Assembly (NCBI GenBank): GCA_033032175.1
Contig: CM065310.1
Span: 2,418,001 to 2,482,000 of the forward strand
Reading direction: 5' to 3'
Length of the DNA stretch: 64,000 nucleotides
Source of the DNA: Saturnia japonica
Taxonomy: Eukaryota > Arthropoda > Insecta > Lepidoptera > Saturniidae
Translations under genes and position numbers: made by a program
Shown: positions 45,343 to 57,480 of the stretch, piece after piece
Position numbering within the stretch: position 1 is the stretch's first letter
Layout of the letters: every line of letters begins with the position of its first letter
Notes under the pieces: generated by a model
What the model saw: the letters and a program-made list of their open reading frames with translations, nothing else
Database searches by the model: none
Told to the model about the DNA's origin: nothing

Positions 45343-46744
45343 CTGTAAATATAACTCTGCGTATGTACCGTCCTAGAAGTAAATAGTTGTAGGAGTTGAA
45401 TTGTATGTACTTAATTGTAAAATAAATTAATTTTCTATTTGACTTTAGTAAATACTAAGATAAAAGAATTGTTCCTAATACAACTATTATGTATAATTAA
45501 TATAAAATTGAAGCTGTAAATTAAAATCGCATAAAAGATGAACCAATTGGAGGCTCGTCATATTTCCACTTTCGGGTCTAGCCATTGTAGCCACTAGTAA
45601 CCACCAATGCTTGAAGAATTATGCCTCACCTCTTGCTGCTCGAACTTGAAATAAGCGTTTTAAATCGATTCCAATTACAGACTTCCCAAGGAAATCCCTC
45701 CTACCTCAAACTTAACTGTTACTAAGTGAAAACACGCAAAATTACAGTCAGTCCATTGAGTAGAAACTGTACCTAGTAGCTGAATATTTGTTGATATCAT
45801 TAGTAATATTAGTGAGAGAAATATTTAAACTGTAAATATAAATAATAAAAATGTTGTCTGGTAATATATCAAATGTTAAAATTGTACACATATGAATAAC
45901 GCTTCCCCAGCACTCCGGTATCCTCGCAAAGTAATACAAGATAATATTTCTCGGGATGGCTACAAAGAGAGCGAGCGAGATCGTTTATTACAATTGTGAA
46001 TGTGAAATCTCGCTTTGGTTTAGGTAATAACTGGCGTCATGAATCTAGACATAAATCCAGGTAATAGAAATGTGAATATCAGTTTTGAATACGGAGAAAT
46101 GAGAATTTATTTCGTGTGTCGATATCCGTATAAATTATCGAGTCTTTCAATGATATTACTTTAGTATTCACGCCTGGGAAATTTGCTTGTATATAATTTT
46201 TTATGGGATTTTAATTCAGAGCATAGCATTTATGTATTATGCCAAAGAAAACGTATCAGTGATTTCAGCCAGAGTTATTGATATAACCGAAATAACTGTA
46301 TTCCTTAGCCATGTTGTTCTTCATCGCCGGCTTGAAATCTTTCGTAAATATTTAGCAAAGAACATTATAAATATACTGTTTTTGTATATTCTATCTTCTT
46401 AGTTATTGGCTCATCGAAACGTGCTTGAAGAATCGTACCACTTCAAAACCTAGCAACAGCCAGGGTCTTGAGGCGTGTCCATCACTAAATCATGTTATCG
46501 TCAGTGTATCTTGCTAATAAAAAAATTAAAAGCTATACTTATTAGGTACATGCTATCGTAAATCAACATCATCAGTCAATTAATACTTGAAGCAAAAACT
46601 TTGTACCTCATTTTAAGCGTATTGCGTGCACGGAAGCCTGTGAGATTTGGCATCGATAAAGTTTATATCGAGAAGGAGTGTAGAAAGCTAAAATTTATTT
46701 TTAATATCTGTTACTAATATATTAAATTAAATAAGTTAATACTG
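45343..46744. other. No gene seen
   Basis: AT-rich. A plus-strand frame at 46187-46402 has hydrophobic ends but no recognised domain. Confidence 0.35.
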
Positions 46745-46930
46745 CGAATCCTAACCCGATCAGTGCCATTGAACTTAGACCCCCAAAAAATTGACATTGT
46801 CTTTCAATGAAAAGTGATAGCAAGTGATATAATATTCATTGTTTAGGTTCATACTGCAAATGTCAAACAGAAAACAGTCTATGATTAAAAAGTCGCTGGT
46901 CGAATTTCAATCATTGGGCGACCGCTAGTA
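46745..46930 (-). repeat. Interspersed repeat (family W)
   Basis: Inverted relative to 14325-14515. On the minus strand GAAATTCGACCAGCGACTTT, TAATCATAGACTGTTTTCTG, CACTTGCTATCACTTTTCAT, GGGGGTCTAAGTTCAATGGC. A GGGCGACCGCTAG motif at the right end could be a terminus. Confidence 0.65.
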
Positions 46931-49779
46931 TTTATAACTAAATTAGAAATCAATTTGAAAATTAGAAATATACTTTTAAGATAAAGAATAAGGTACCTAT
47001 TTTATTCTCAAATCCCCATTTTTTTATAGCTCAGTGCTTTTAGACGTGTAGTGTTAATACAACAAAAAAAGTATATTTTTATTTCACCTCCATCAAACTG
47101 AGTATTATAATAATATTATTACGGTAGCCTTCAAAGTGGTAGACCCTTTTTCGCTTTCTTAAATATTTTTGTCATGTGAATCAAAAGAGGACTTTACGTG
47201 TTTTATCTGAACCAGAAATGCATTTTCTTTAATTTTTTCCATTGTAATTTTATCATTATTACTTAACCTCTATGAAAACGCGTAATGTTATGTCTAAGGT
47301 ACATAACATTTTATTATTCTTCATCGCGTTCAACCGTCTATTAATCTTAAAACGCATTCAAATTGGTCTATAGTTTTCTAGTGATGCGTCTTCTAAGAAG
47401 CAGACAGCCTATAATCTACAATTTTATTATAAACAGAGATTACTAACAAATGCTCCCAAAACGGTTTCACATTTAATTTATAGAAATATTATCAATGTTT
47501 TTGCCAACACTGTTGAGACCCGGACGTCTACTTTGAAGTACTTTATATAGATACTTCACAAACAATCGAATTTCGTGGAATTTTCTAATACTTGTTCTAC
47601 TTTTAATACTTTTGAGTGAAAAAGGCTTTGTTGAAAGTATTTACATCGGCACATTGTTATATCTGCCGAATGATATGTGTGCAGATATAACACGTATTAT
47701 ATCAAATTATTTACTGTTATTATGTAACGTTATTTGCGCACGAATGTTGTTTGCGTTTACTTTATTACGTTTACCCACCAACTTCGTTTTCGATATTTAC
47801 ATGATTCGGCGTGTGAAAAGGGGTGTAAGCAAATCTCTGCTAACATAGATAGTGCTTTGCTGAAAGTAGAAATATTTGTTTTCGTAGCTCAGAGCTTAAT
47901 TCTGGCTGAAGAATCGTTTTTAGTTACATCACCCGCGACTCTTTAACACTGTTCTGGAGACCTTAATGCTTTAAATCAGAGTTGACGTCTTTGGGACATC
48001 TTAAATTAGAGTCAGAATCTACAATGAACCTTACTTGGGTGACGTAATGTCATTTTTAGGTACTTATCTTTCTAAAATAATATTTTTGAAATATATTCTT
48101 GATACGTGTGTGTGACGGTACATCGCAAACAGAGGTTTCAAGGGCTAATTTTAGTGGTTTGCTCTTTATACTTTCATAAAGACATCTGAATAAGGGGTTG
48201 AACCAGGTCATAACGTTTTTTTTTGTGATTCACTAATACAGTAAATATAATAATTTACATAAAACACAGTCGAAATTTTACGTTGTTAGAAATTACTAAG
48301 CAATTTATTAATCACAGTGTCTACTTCGAAGTAGTGTACATTTGGCTTGAAGGGTTGGTTTGATTTTAGCTTCGGCTACCGATTTAACTTTGTTTGGCTT
48401 GGTATTTATCAAGGCTTTACAGAACAATATCGTTTGGTAAAAAAGAAGTTTTAATATCAGAATTCACTCTTCACTTAAAGAGTCATAAGATTTATGATGA
48501 TGTGAAGATGTACTACGTAGGTAAGAAACTTTAATATCTTATAGTATTTTTATGTATCTAATATCATATCTAATCATTGATTGGTTGTTACTCCTGAGGA
48601 CGAGATTGAAACACTTATCATGCTAGTGCTTATCGTCAACAATACTCTTTATATTGGGACACGGCAGCGCGAATAGTGCTGCTGTGCAGAAGAATAGTGT
48701 TTGGAGGTGGTATTTCTACAGTCAAATCTTGAATAAATTCCAATAACTAAAGTCCGTTTCTATAGTAGGCGGAAAATGGACAATAGCACATCGTATCATG
48801 TTTGCGACGATATAAAACTATATCTATCGCTCTCCATATATTTCTCTATAGCTGACGCTTAGTAATGCGTTTAGTGGTACGGGGTGGAGGGAATGACGTG
48901 GACACTTCGAGCTAACAAAACTGTTTAAATATGTTGCGCGAGGAAACTAACTAAGTACCTACATAAATAGAAAATAGCATTCGCCATCACAGAAGACTGT
49001 GATACTGATTGATTGAATTAAATCTAAATCGGTTTTAGAGATACATTGTAGAAACAGAACAAAAAATGTCAGTTACGGCTGTGGCTGGTGTGAGGGTATT
49101 TGTTAGTTTATCTGCTTGCCCTAGCAACAGACTTTAGCATGCAAGTATTAATTTTGTAACAAGTATAGCATTTTTCTCAAATCAATGCATATTATATTAC
49201 ATACTAGTGTCAGCTTAATCTTTATCAGGATTTGTGGAATATGTCACAAAGCGATAATTAGTAAGAATTTGACCAAAAATAGAAACATAAATTTTAAACA
49301 ATATATCTGTATTTTCATCCAAACAGTAGTAGAGTTAGGGATGAAAATCGATTGCAGCTTTGCTACCGGATACCGTTGAGTGTTAGGTTTCAATGTGCTC
49401 CTTGTGTGTTAGCAACATCATGAGACGCGGGAAATTATAAAGACATGATTAAGAGTTTTACTACTTCTTGTGAGGGCGGGCCCTTTGAACGTAAAATAAA
49501 CCCTTATAGGAGTTTACAGAGGAAGTTTTAGACATTAAAAAAACTTGTAAATAATGTAGTTTTTTTTTATAGGTACCAAGACGGTGGCAACAAGCAGTAG
49601 TTAAGCAGCAGCCACGGCCTATGGAAACTTGCAACACTAGAAGTAACACTCCTAGGAAAACCTGAGAATGGAGTTCATTCCACATCTTGAGCGTTCAAGG
49701 AAGGAATTTCTTCTAAAACCGGATTGTTCGCGACCATTTAGGTTCCAAGATGTGAGGTTATAGTCTCTGCTGACGGCGA
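46931..49779. other. No gene seen
   Basis: AT-rich DNA. The short frames at 47612-47946 and 49185-49379 have no motifs and are most likely chance. Confidence 0.35.
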
Positions 49780-50010
49780 CCTATACTTCCTGTGTACAAA
49801 AATTCATCAGAATCGGTTAAGAATTAAAAGTATTTTTTTTGTATTTTTTTTTTACAATTACTAAAAGTATTATTTAAAGTTATTATAGCTTAGTAATTGA
49901 GCAACGACATAAGATTCTCGCGTTCAACATTTTATAAATATCGGTTTAGCCCTTCTGGACTTAAATACGAAATTACAAACAGATAGACAGGCAGACAAAA
50001 AATGTATAAT
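49780..50010 (-). repeat. Degraded repeat shared with 57225-57480
   Basis: Both share CCTGTGTACAAAAATTCATC / CCGTGTACAAAATTTCATCA, AGAATCGGT and an ACAGACAG-like right end, with long T runs between. The pattern resembles the reverse strand of the Helitron-like element at 8827, whose minus strand carries similar phrases. Confidence 0.45.
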
Positions 50011-52200
50011 GCTACGTACTGTAAACTACATAATATGTTTTTCGTTTAAAATCTTCCTTAGAATAATTGAGACTCTAAGAAATACCTAGGTGTACCCATA
50101 ATATTAGCCAGCCTTTTCTATACTTAACAACCTAACAGAAACAAATAAACTTTTGAAGGACTATCAAATCTCTTACTAGACCCTAAGATCAATTTTCCAA
50201 GCCGCTATGATCCAAATAATTATTATCACAACGTTCTGTGATTATGAAAATTGATCAAAATAAAAAATCGTATATTTCTTATGTGAATAATATGTAAGTA
50301 CAAAATAATATAGAATACATGATAGTCGACGATACGTCTCTGGAGATGAAAGATAGAATGATAGAGTCGTATTTACGAGAGCTGCGTTTGATGGCTCTAA
50401 CTGAACTCCCCTTATGTGATGTCTTTGAAGTGTCCCTTTGACGTTTCTTTCAATTTTCTTTTTTCTCAACTTTCCCACGTCTATATAAATCAAAGGCTTA
50501 TTGACAATATTATGTACTATTTGGATGGTTTAAATAAATGTCTGGCTGTCACAACACTCACGAGTTGACAATGATCAACGATTCGCGATTTGATTATAAT
50601 ATGGTTAAAGTTAATTATTTAAAGGAATTAAATTTTCCTTTGAAAAAAATTAAGATTTTTTGTGTGGGAGTCCACGTGACTACCGTGGAAACGCCAACCA
50701 AGTCGTAACGGTCGTCGTCGGAAGTCGTGACGTCATCGTACAATATATACATGTAATACAGTCCAGTATTATTCTTATTAATTACTCTAAAGTTATTACT
50801 AAGTTTAGTAATTATTAATTACTTATAAATGATGTAGGTGCTGAAAAAAAAATCATAAGTCTCCTTTGAAATTCTAATAAACTCAACTTTGCAGGTATTA
50901 ACTTTAATCTTTGTTTTATTTATTGAATTAATGAATAATATTAAAATTCTCTGGTATTATTTTCAATATACAAATCGTTATAACCACTTTTCTAAAGAAT
51001 AATATTCAAAAGTTTTCTTCTCCCGGATTATCTATAGGCGTGAATTATAATTGAAATCGTATAGCCATTCTCTATAGCATTATCAGTTCTCATATCTTGT
51101 CTTCAGAATTTAAGTGCATTAAAACATTGAAAATATTGTATTGAGCTTATGTTCGTAGTCACTTAAGTGGAATCCCACCCTAACTTTATCGTATATATAT
51201 CTCATATTGAACGCATGCATTTCCTTCGATATCTACAATTCAGAACCTGTTTTTATATACCTAATTATATAGAGCGATGTAAACATTTCCACTTTGTTCT
51301 CCTCTATGAACGACGTAAAATAGCTGAATCTATCTTATTTAAGTATCATAGCCAATGCAATTGTAGATCCTTTCATTATTTCAGCTGTATGTACCTACAG
51401 ATATAACATTAAGAAAACCCAAACTGTTACATGTACAATTTGTAAGGACAACATATAAACAAAATACATTTTTAATCAGGGCGTGCAAACAACTTAATTC
51501 TTTAGACGATATTTTTGATCTATTTTCTTACAAGTGTGTCTTTCCTAAGGCCTAGTTTATGCAGAGGCTACGTCACGAATATTTAAGTAATTTTTGTAAT
51601 GGTTTTATGTTGTTTTCAATTTTGTGTTACTCTGCGTGGCTGACTGTCTTTATTTTTCATTAATACTTATCTTTTCTATTTGTGAAAACTTGTAATTGGC
51701 CTTCTATTTTGATTATTTTTGCTACTCTTTCTATTAGCTGTAAGTTTTTCTAACAATGTAAAATAAATAAATAAATCTTAATGATATTATAATTTTGGGA
51801 TTATCGTTAAGACCTCTAACTTATAATAGACTAAAGAAAATAAACAATGAAATTTATTAATAAATTATTAAAAAGGAAACAAAAAACACAAATGCAACAA
51901 GAATACTTCAGTAAAAAATATATTTTTATATTTATTGTTTTTTTTTTTTTCATTTCCCAGACGTCGTAATAAAATATTCTATAGCCTATATCACTCCCAC
52001 AATTAAGACGAATCTAACGACACCTCGTATGTTAAAGTCAAATAGGCCGTATAAGCTACAGAGCGTTCCAAAGAAATATACATAGAACATACGGTCGAAA
52101 ACATGACCCTCTTTTTCGCAGTCGGATGGAGAGTAAGATTTTATTTTTACTTTGTACACCATGCATATAGTGACAACTCCATCAAAGTGATTTGCTAATA
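50011..52200. other. No gene seen
   Basis: AT-rich, with a TGACGTCA palindrome at 50728-50735 in a GC-richer patch at 50660-50740. This could be a regulatory island, but no exon was found near it. Confidence 0.35.
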
Positions 52201-52204
52201 CAGG

Positions 52205-52370
52205 TTGCGTTTCAGGATGAGTCTGAGCATATTCAATTTCTATTTACGCAGGTCAGTATGAAAACGTAACTGGAGATGGATTGACGATCTTACACCAGTC
52301 ACCAGTTTTTGGATTTTGGTACTTTACTTACCATCAGGCAGAAGAGCTGTTCAATCTAATCTAATTTCCT
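52205..52370 (+). repeat. Interspersed repeat (family Z)
   Basis: GCGTTTCAGGATGAGTCTGA, TTCAATTTCTATTTACGCAG, CTGGAGATGGATTGACGATC and TTTTTGGATTTTGGTACTTT match the family order. Confidence 0.55.
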
Positions 52371-52481
52371 CCTGTCCTTTTCATTACAGAATCACACGGA
52401 CTGGGCTCCGGAGTCATAGCTTTACAGTAATATCCATCTTGGCACGAACAAAGAAGATTATGTCTTATATTATACATTTAA

Positions 52482-53658
52482 TCAATCGAAGTATATACCA
52501 TTATTATCTATGCACTTTCGCCATTTTAAAGGTAGTTCTTTGATTCCATTGCTGAAAAAGTTGTGGGAGCAAAAATCAATAAAATCTTTGAAGGCAGTTT
52601 GGACAACCTCATCGGAATTGAATTTATTGTCCTTGCAAGAAATTGTCCAAGTTCCGAATAAAGTGGTAATCTGTTGGAGCAATGTCTAGGGAATATGGTG
52701 GGTTTCGGAAACATTCCAATCGCAGTTACTCTAATTTAGCGACCGTCGGTCGTAAAGTATGGGGTCTAGCGTTGTTCTGAAGCAGCAGTGGGCTTGAGAT
52801 ATTTACCAGTCTCGGTTGTTTAACGACTAGCTTTTCCATCATGGTTTGCAATTGTTGATAATACAGATCTGCCGTTATCGTCTAGACAAATCTTACGAAG
52901 CTGTAGTGTATGACACCAGCACTGGTTCACCAAACACTCACCAGTACCTTTTTCTGAGACGACTTTCGCTTGGGACAGGATTTGGCCGGTTTTCCTGGGT
53001 TCAACCACTGTGATGAGCATTTCTGATTGTCGTAAAGGATCCATTTTTCGCCACAAGAACAATACGATTCAAAATTGCCTCGTTATTGTGATGGTTGAGT
53101 AATGTAATGCAGAACTCAATAGGTGTTTGTTGGTGTGCTTCAGTCAATTCATGCGGTACCCATTTCTCGAGCTTTTTCACTTCTTCTGTTTGTTTCAAGT
53201 GAATAATTTTTTTCTTATCACTCACACTGAAGCCTGCTGCTAACTTTGATGTGCTTTGCGAATGATCCACTTCAACGATCATATTTGATTCTTCATTTTC
53301 AACTAGAATCTCCGAACGTCCACGAGGTTTGTTTCGTAGGTCAAAATTTCCAGAACGAAAATGTTAGAACCAAAAACGTACCGTGTTTTCTTTTACAGTA
53401 GCTTTCCCATACACATCATTAATCCTTCGAGCTTATTATGCAGCGCTGATGCCACAATGGAACTTATATTCGTAAATAAGGCGATATTTTAAATTTTCTA
53501 TTTTGTGAAAAGAACGATGTCAAAGAAAAATAAAATGGTGCTAAAACCAATGAATCACTAAATTCGAAACACAAAGCCTAAATTTGAATTTGGAATTTCT
53601 AACCAGATGCCATATATTCAACCAGTTCAACATAACGCCAATTTCATATGTAAGGTTC
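52482..53658 (-). pseudogene. Decayed mariner transposon and transposase
   Basis: The minus strand still reads, in broken frames, DLRNKPRGR near 53330, KLEKWVPHEL (about 53165), SCPKRKSSQKKVLVSVWW (about 52950-53000), then a C-terminal CIDNNGIYFD ending at 52482. There are several frameshifts, and the first catalytic region (VLVAKNGS in place of TCDEKW-type) is broken. The right end has an inverted-repeat-like AACCTTACATATGAAATTGG next to TA at 53659-53660, similar to the 22491 element. The left end is not recognisable. It is a different, older mariner lineage. Confidence 0.85.
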
Positions 53659-53689
53659 TAATATTTGCCTTATTGTGAATCTAATGCTA

Positions 53690-54200
53690 ATAAACTCCGC
53701 GTCGATCGACTTGAGTTCCAATCCCTGCAATGGGCTGAAGCATTCGATGAAGTAAAACAGTGATGAAACCATAGCATAGTGGTAGGACTTTTTCTATTGC
53801 CCGTCTAGCTAGCACTTAAGGGTGGTATCCTTAAGTTAATAACCTGTCGCCAAACACCAATAGGTGTATTCCGCCAGCTGCACTTGAGAGCTAGTCTTCC
53901 ATTAAGCTTAGCGTGCACTATCTTGAGCCATATTGTCAGTTTAGATCAGGTGAGGTTGTGGCCACAAATGCTATGATCGAGGTCCTGGGTTCGATTCCCA
54001 GGTCGAGCAAAGTGTTATTGGGTTTTTCTATGAAATTTTCAGTAGCATCTCGGAGTTTGGCTTTGTGTCCGATTAATGGCAATAGGCTCATGTGACCTAA
54101 AAACATTGCACACCTCTGCCTAACCCTTCGGGGATACAGGTGTAATAGTATGTTATGTTATGTTATGGCCACAATAAAACCTATAATAATAAAAAAGCAT
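53690..54200 (+). repeat. tRNA-derived SINE (family A), interrupted by another SINE
   Basis: A box-B-like TTGAGTTCCAATCCCTGC (about 53711) leads into the family body (GTGATGAAACCATAGCATAG; CCAATAGGTGTATTCCGCC) and the 3' part GATCAGGTGAGGTTGTGGCC. The copy resumes after the insert with GGCCACAATAAAACCTATAA and an A-rich tail. Box A is degenerate or lost. Confidence 0.75.
53968..54165 (+). repeat. tRNA-derived SINE (family B) nested in family A
   Basis: The insert carries box-B-like GGGTTCGATTCCCAGG, CGAGCAAAGTGTTATTGGG and GGGATACAGGTGTAATAGTA, and ends in a (TATGT)n tail. It is bounded by the 9-bp direct repeat TGGCCACAA (53959-53967 and 54166-54174), a target-site duplication expected for LINE-driven insertion. 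The box-A part is absent: it is 5'-truncated, beginning ATGCTATGATC. Confidence 0.85.
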
Positions 54201-55424
54201 TGGAACTGTCTCCCTGTAGAATTCTTCACAGTTTTTTATATGTAGTGTGTTCGCCCTTACCTACAACATGGATTCCTTGAAACATAACGTGAAGAGACAT
54301 TTGAGCAGGCTAGCATGACAGTAATGACTGGCCGTAGATTGGGTATAACTTGGTGGTCGCCTATGTTTACCATTAAGTACAGAGTCCAACAAAAATTTAC
54401 CAGTAAATATTATGATCCCCTTTAACTATTTAATACGTTTGGTGTATAAAATACCATACGTCGTTTTAAGTATATAAAATGGGTAGGACAAGTACCTTTG
54501 TGAGCTAAAAGTTGTTTTGATGACCTGATGTAAGATGAGCTGATTGTTGTGCAAATACACTCACTACTAGAGTACACTGAACCGGCGCCGATTCACTTAA
54601 TCTTGTAAACTTCGTAAACCGTTCACTAATATTGCACGTCACGAGCGGAGTACGTTTCACAGAGCGGAAGAAGAATGAACCACAGTCAATACGGTGGTAG
54701 TGTTGCCTTGTTCATTTCGTGCTGAACGTCACTTCATTCTGGCCTGATCAACATTACAATTTAAATGAATCCAAAGTGTTGTTATTTGTGTTACCAAAGT
54801 ATATTGTTCTATCTGATGATGTTCCTAAATTGGATAAGTAAATGGTGGTACTTCAAATTGAAAACCTCTCACTTAGCACATTTTACAAAGTTTGTAAACT
54901 GTATCAAGAATTTTGAATCCATCAAGTCCAAAACTGTTTTATGAGGTTATATCAAATAGAAAGCCGCTTGAAGAAGCTCGTATAACATTACAAATGAACC
55001 TATAAATAATTACATTAGGTTACGTTCTAATAACCCAATTTCATAAGCCATTAGCAATAAAGAAACTAGTTGGCCAATGAAGCGAAACGATATTCATGAA
55101 TCAGCATCGTCTACATTGTCTACTAATTCGAAACTAATCCTGAGATATGGACGGAACAGACGTGAAGTGATTGTGCATAATTGGTGATTTATGATCTTAG
55201 CATAGCTGTGATCTAGAAATGCTTTAATTCTCCTCATATATATATATATATATATAGAAAAGGTATAGGTATTCCTTTTAAGTATTTTGCACTTTATTAT
55301 GTTGAAAAAGAGACATGTTATGTAAGATAAGTAGGGCTAAGAAAAATTTTTGTGAAAAGAAAAATTGTTTGTTACAGAAGCCGTTAATATAATATCTACA
55401 AAGTCATTTTTATAGGTTTTAGCG
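54201..55424. other. No gene seen
   Basis: AT-rich, with a GC-richer patch at 54580-54750 and a (TA)n run at 55237-55255. No exon supported. Confidence 0.35.
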
Positions 55425-55735
55425 TTATAGTCACAATCTTACCTGATATTAAGTGACGATATGGACTAAGATGGTGAAATGGATAAGCCTAGAGGGAGAA
55501 CCGATTGTTTAGTGCAGCTGCCGAAACACAAATACAGGTACTTGACTACAGATTTACAACTTGAGAGTGGTAGGTAGCCAGGTGGGCATCAGGAAATGCC
55601 CGAGCACAATTTTATGGTTTGATGACATTGTGTTTCCTTCACCGAGAGTTCAAGCTCATTGCAGAAATTCGAACTCACGACGATCGACGCAGTATCCATA
55701 CACGCTACCACTGAACCTCAGCTCAGTTTCAGTGA
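55425..55735 (-). repeat. tRNA-derived SINE (family A), nearly full length
   Basis: On the minus strand: box A TTCAGTGGTAGCG, then box B GTGAGTTCGAATTTC, body GGTGAAGGAAACACAATG, and a 3' end CACTTAATATCAGGTAAGAT. This is the most complete family member in the window and defines head-to-tail order for the others. Confidence 0.75.
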
Positions 55736-56241
55736 TACAGTATATATGAAAATGACAAGATTTTTTTAAGAATGGTACAAATTTGATTTGGTGTTTCCAA
55801 TGATTTCTATGACAGATCAGTAATTCGAAGTTAAATTTTTATCACAACTACGTAGGACATGACTGAAATGCTGGTCGCACGGATACGTACGTAAATACTA
55901 CTGAGCTGATGTTTTACCAAGGAACTGCAATATGGGGTTCTTCAAGAGAGTAGTGAACAGGTCTTTAAAGCATTACTATTGCGCATGAATGACTTCTGCA
56001 CTAACCGGCAGACAGCACTATCATTTTCCAAAATTTTAATATAAAAAAAAAAACATGAGTGCAGTTTACACACGGTAGGAGTGAAGTCTTCAAAAAAAAA
56101 AAAAAAAAATTCACATAAACGTAATCAACTTTGAGCTGATTATTTTTCGAAAGACCAATATTGATGATCAAACCCACTTTCAGTGTTCAGTGTACCTCGA
56201 GTTAGCTAAAGGTCTGCAACTAACAACGCAAATCCACTTAC

Positions 56242-56640
56242 CGTTCTTTTGGAACGTCCAGCTTCTTGTTGGTGGTCTGCGTAAAGGTTGTGGAACGATT
56301 ACGAATAATCCCAGGCACTTCAGTGTTAGTTAGCACGCATGGCGTAGACTTCCTTTTTTGCTCTTACCGGTCGAACACTGGTGAGTGTAATAATATTAAC
56401 AATGGCCGTTACGACTATACGGCCAGTTTTAGAAGTAGGAATGTGCCGGACCGCGACTCTCCGGTACAATTGACAGTTCCGTCGGTTCAGTAGCGGAAGT
56501 ACGCGATCAGTCACAAACCTTGCCCAACCAAGAAGTGCACTAAACACTGAACAAATTATATACGTGAACAATACATCACGCTGGCTATGACGTCCTTTCC
56601 AAAGGCTTCGTAATACGCTGGTGCACACTCACGTAAAAAT
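56242..56640 (-). other. Possible non-coding first exon with strong splice donor
   Basis: A GC-richer block ends at the minus strand in AAAGAACG|GTAAGTGG. It holds a TATATAA box (about 56554-56560) and a nearby TTCAGT initiator-like motif, but their spacing is short. ATGs inside are followed quickly by stops in the relevant frames near the donor (ATGCGTGCTAACTAA). This fits a 5'-UTR exon of a minus-strand gene, possibly one of the Beat genes far downstream, but there is no proof. The 100-codon minus frame and a plus frame across it are probably chance. Confidence 0.3.
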
Positions 56641-57224
56641 TGGAGACTGCGATAATATGACCGTATAATGTATTCTATCTCATTTGCTCGCTGGTTAAAG
56701 CCTATATATGTTTTTCTCTTTTTACGATTTTTTTACTTCAATAACTTAGGTATCTAAATGTACAATGATATTTACAAATATATTTTATCTAAAAAAAAAA
56801 CATTGTCCGTCTAAAAGCTAAACCTAGATATATGAGGCGCGCAAAGTATGGACAGAACGGAATGAACTATCAGTCAACGTCACCCACTTGGAGTATTTTA
56901 GACTGGACCATATAGCATCGGTGAAACTTTTTAACAGTCTGTTACAAACATGGAACATTTATTCTAAATTGAACTGTCTGTTGAAACAGAGGAAATGAAA
57001 GATAAACGTGTTTTCCGACTTTTATTTCTCCGTTTGACACACTGAATGATGATAGTTTTGAGTTTTTTTTTTTAAACCTTACGTAGAAATTTTTTTCCGA
57101 TGTCAGTGTTTAATTTTCAGAGAAATAATAATAATATAGATTTCACTTCGATAATGTAGAGTCTATATAAATTATATTTTACTACCGTTTATAGTATTAA
57201 GAATTAATAAAATATAAATAAAAA

Positions 57225-57480
57225 AAACTTAAAGTTTTTGGTAATTTTTTTTTACTATTTCTAAAGGTATTACTGAAAATTCTTATAGCCCATAATTCAT
57301 GAATTGGCTTATACTTTCCGTGTACAAAATTTCATCAAAATCTAATACAATTTTTTTTACACTTTCTCAATGTATTGACGAATTACATAAATATGCATGC
57401 CGTGTAGAAAATTTCATAAGAATCGGTCAAACCGTTTTTGAGTTTAATCCAGACATACGAACAAGCAAAAAAACAGACAA
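57225..57480. repeat. Degraded repeat shared with 49780-50010
   Basis: It contains two diverged direct units, CCGTGTACAAAATTTCATCA (57319) and CCGTGTAGAAAATTTCATAA (57400), followed by GAATCGGTCAAACCGTTTTT and a run of ACAGAC. Confidence 0.45.

Noticed and set aside
53913..54095. 60-codon plus-strand frame
   Set aside because: It spans the junction of two nested SINEs, so it cannot be an evolved gene.
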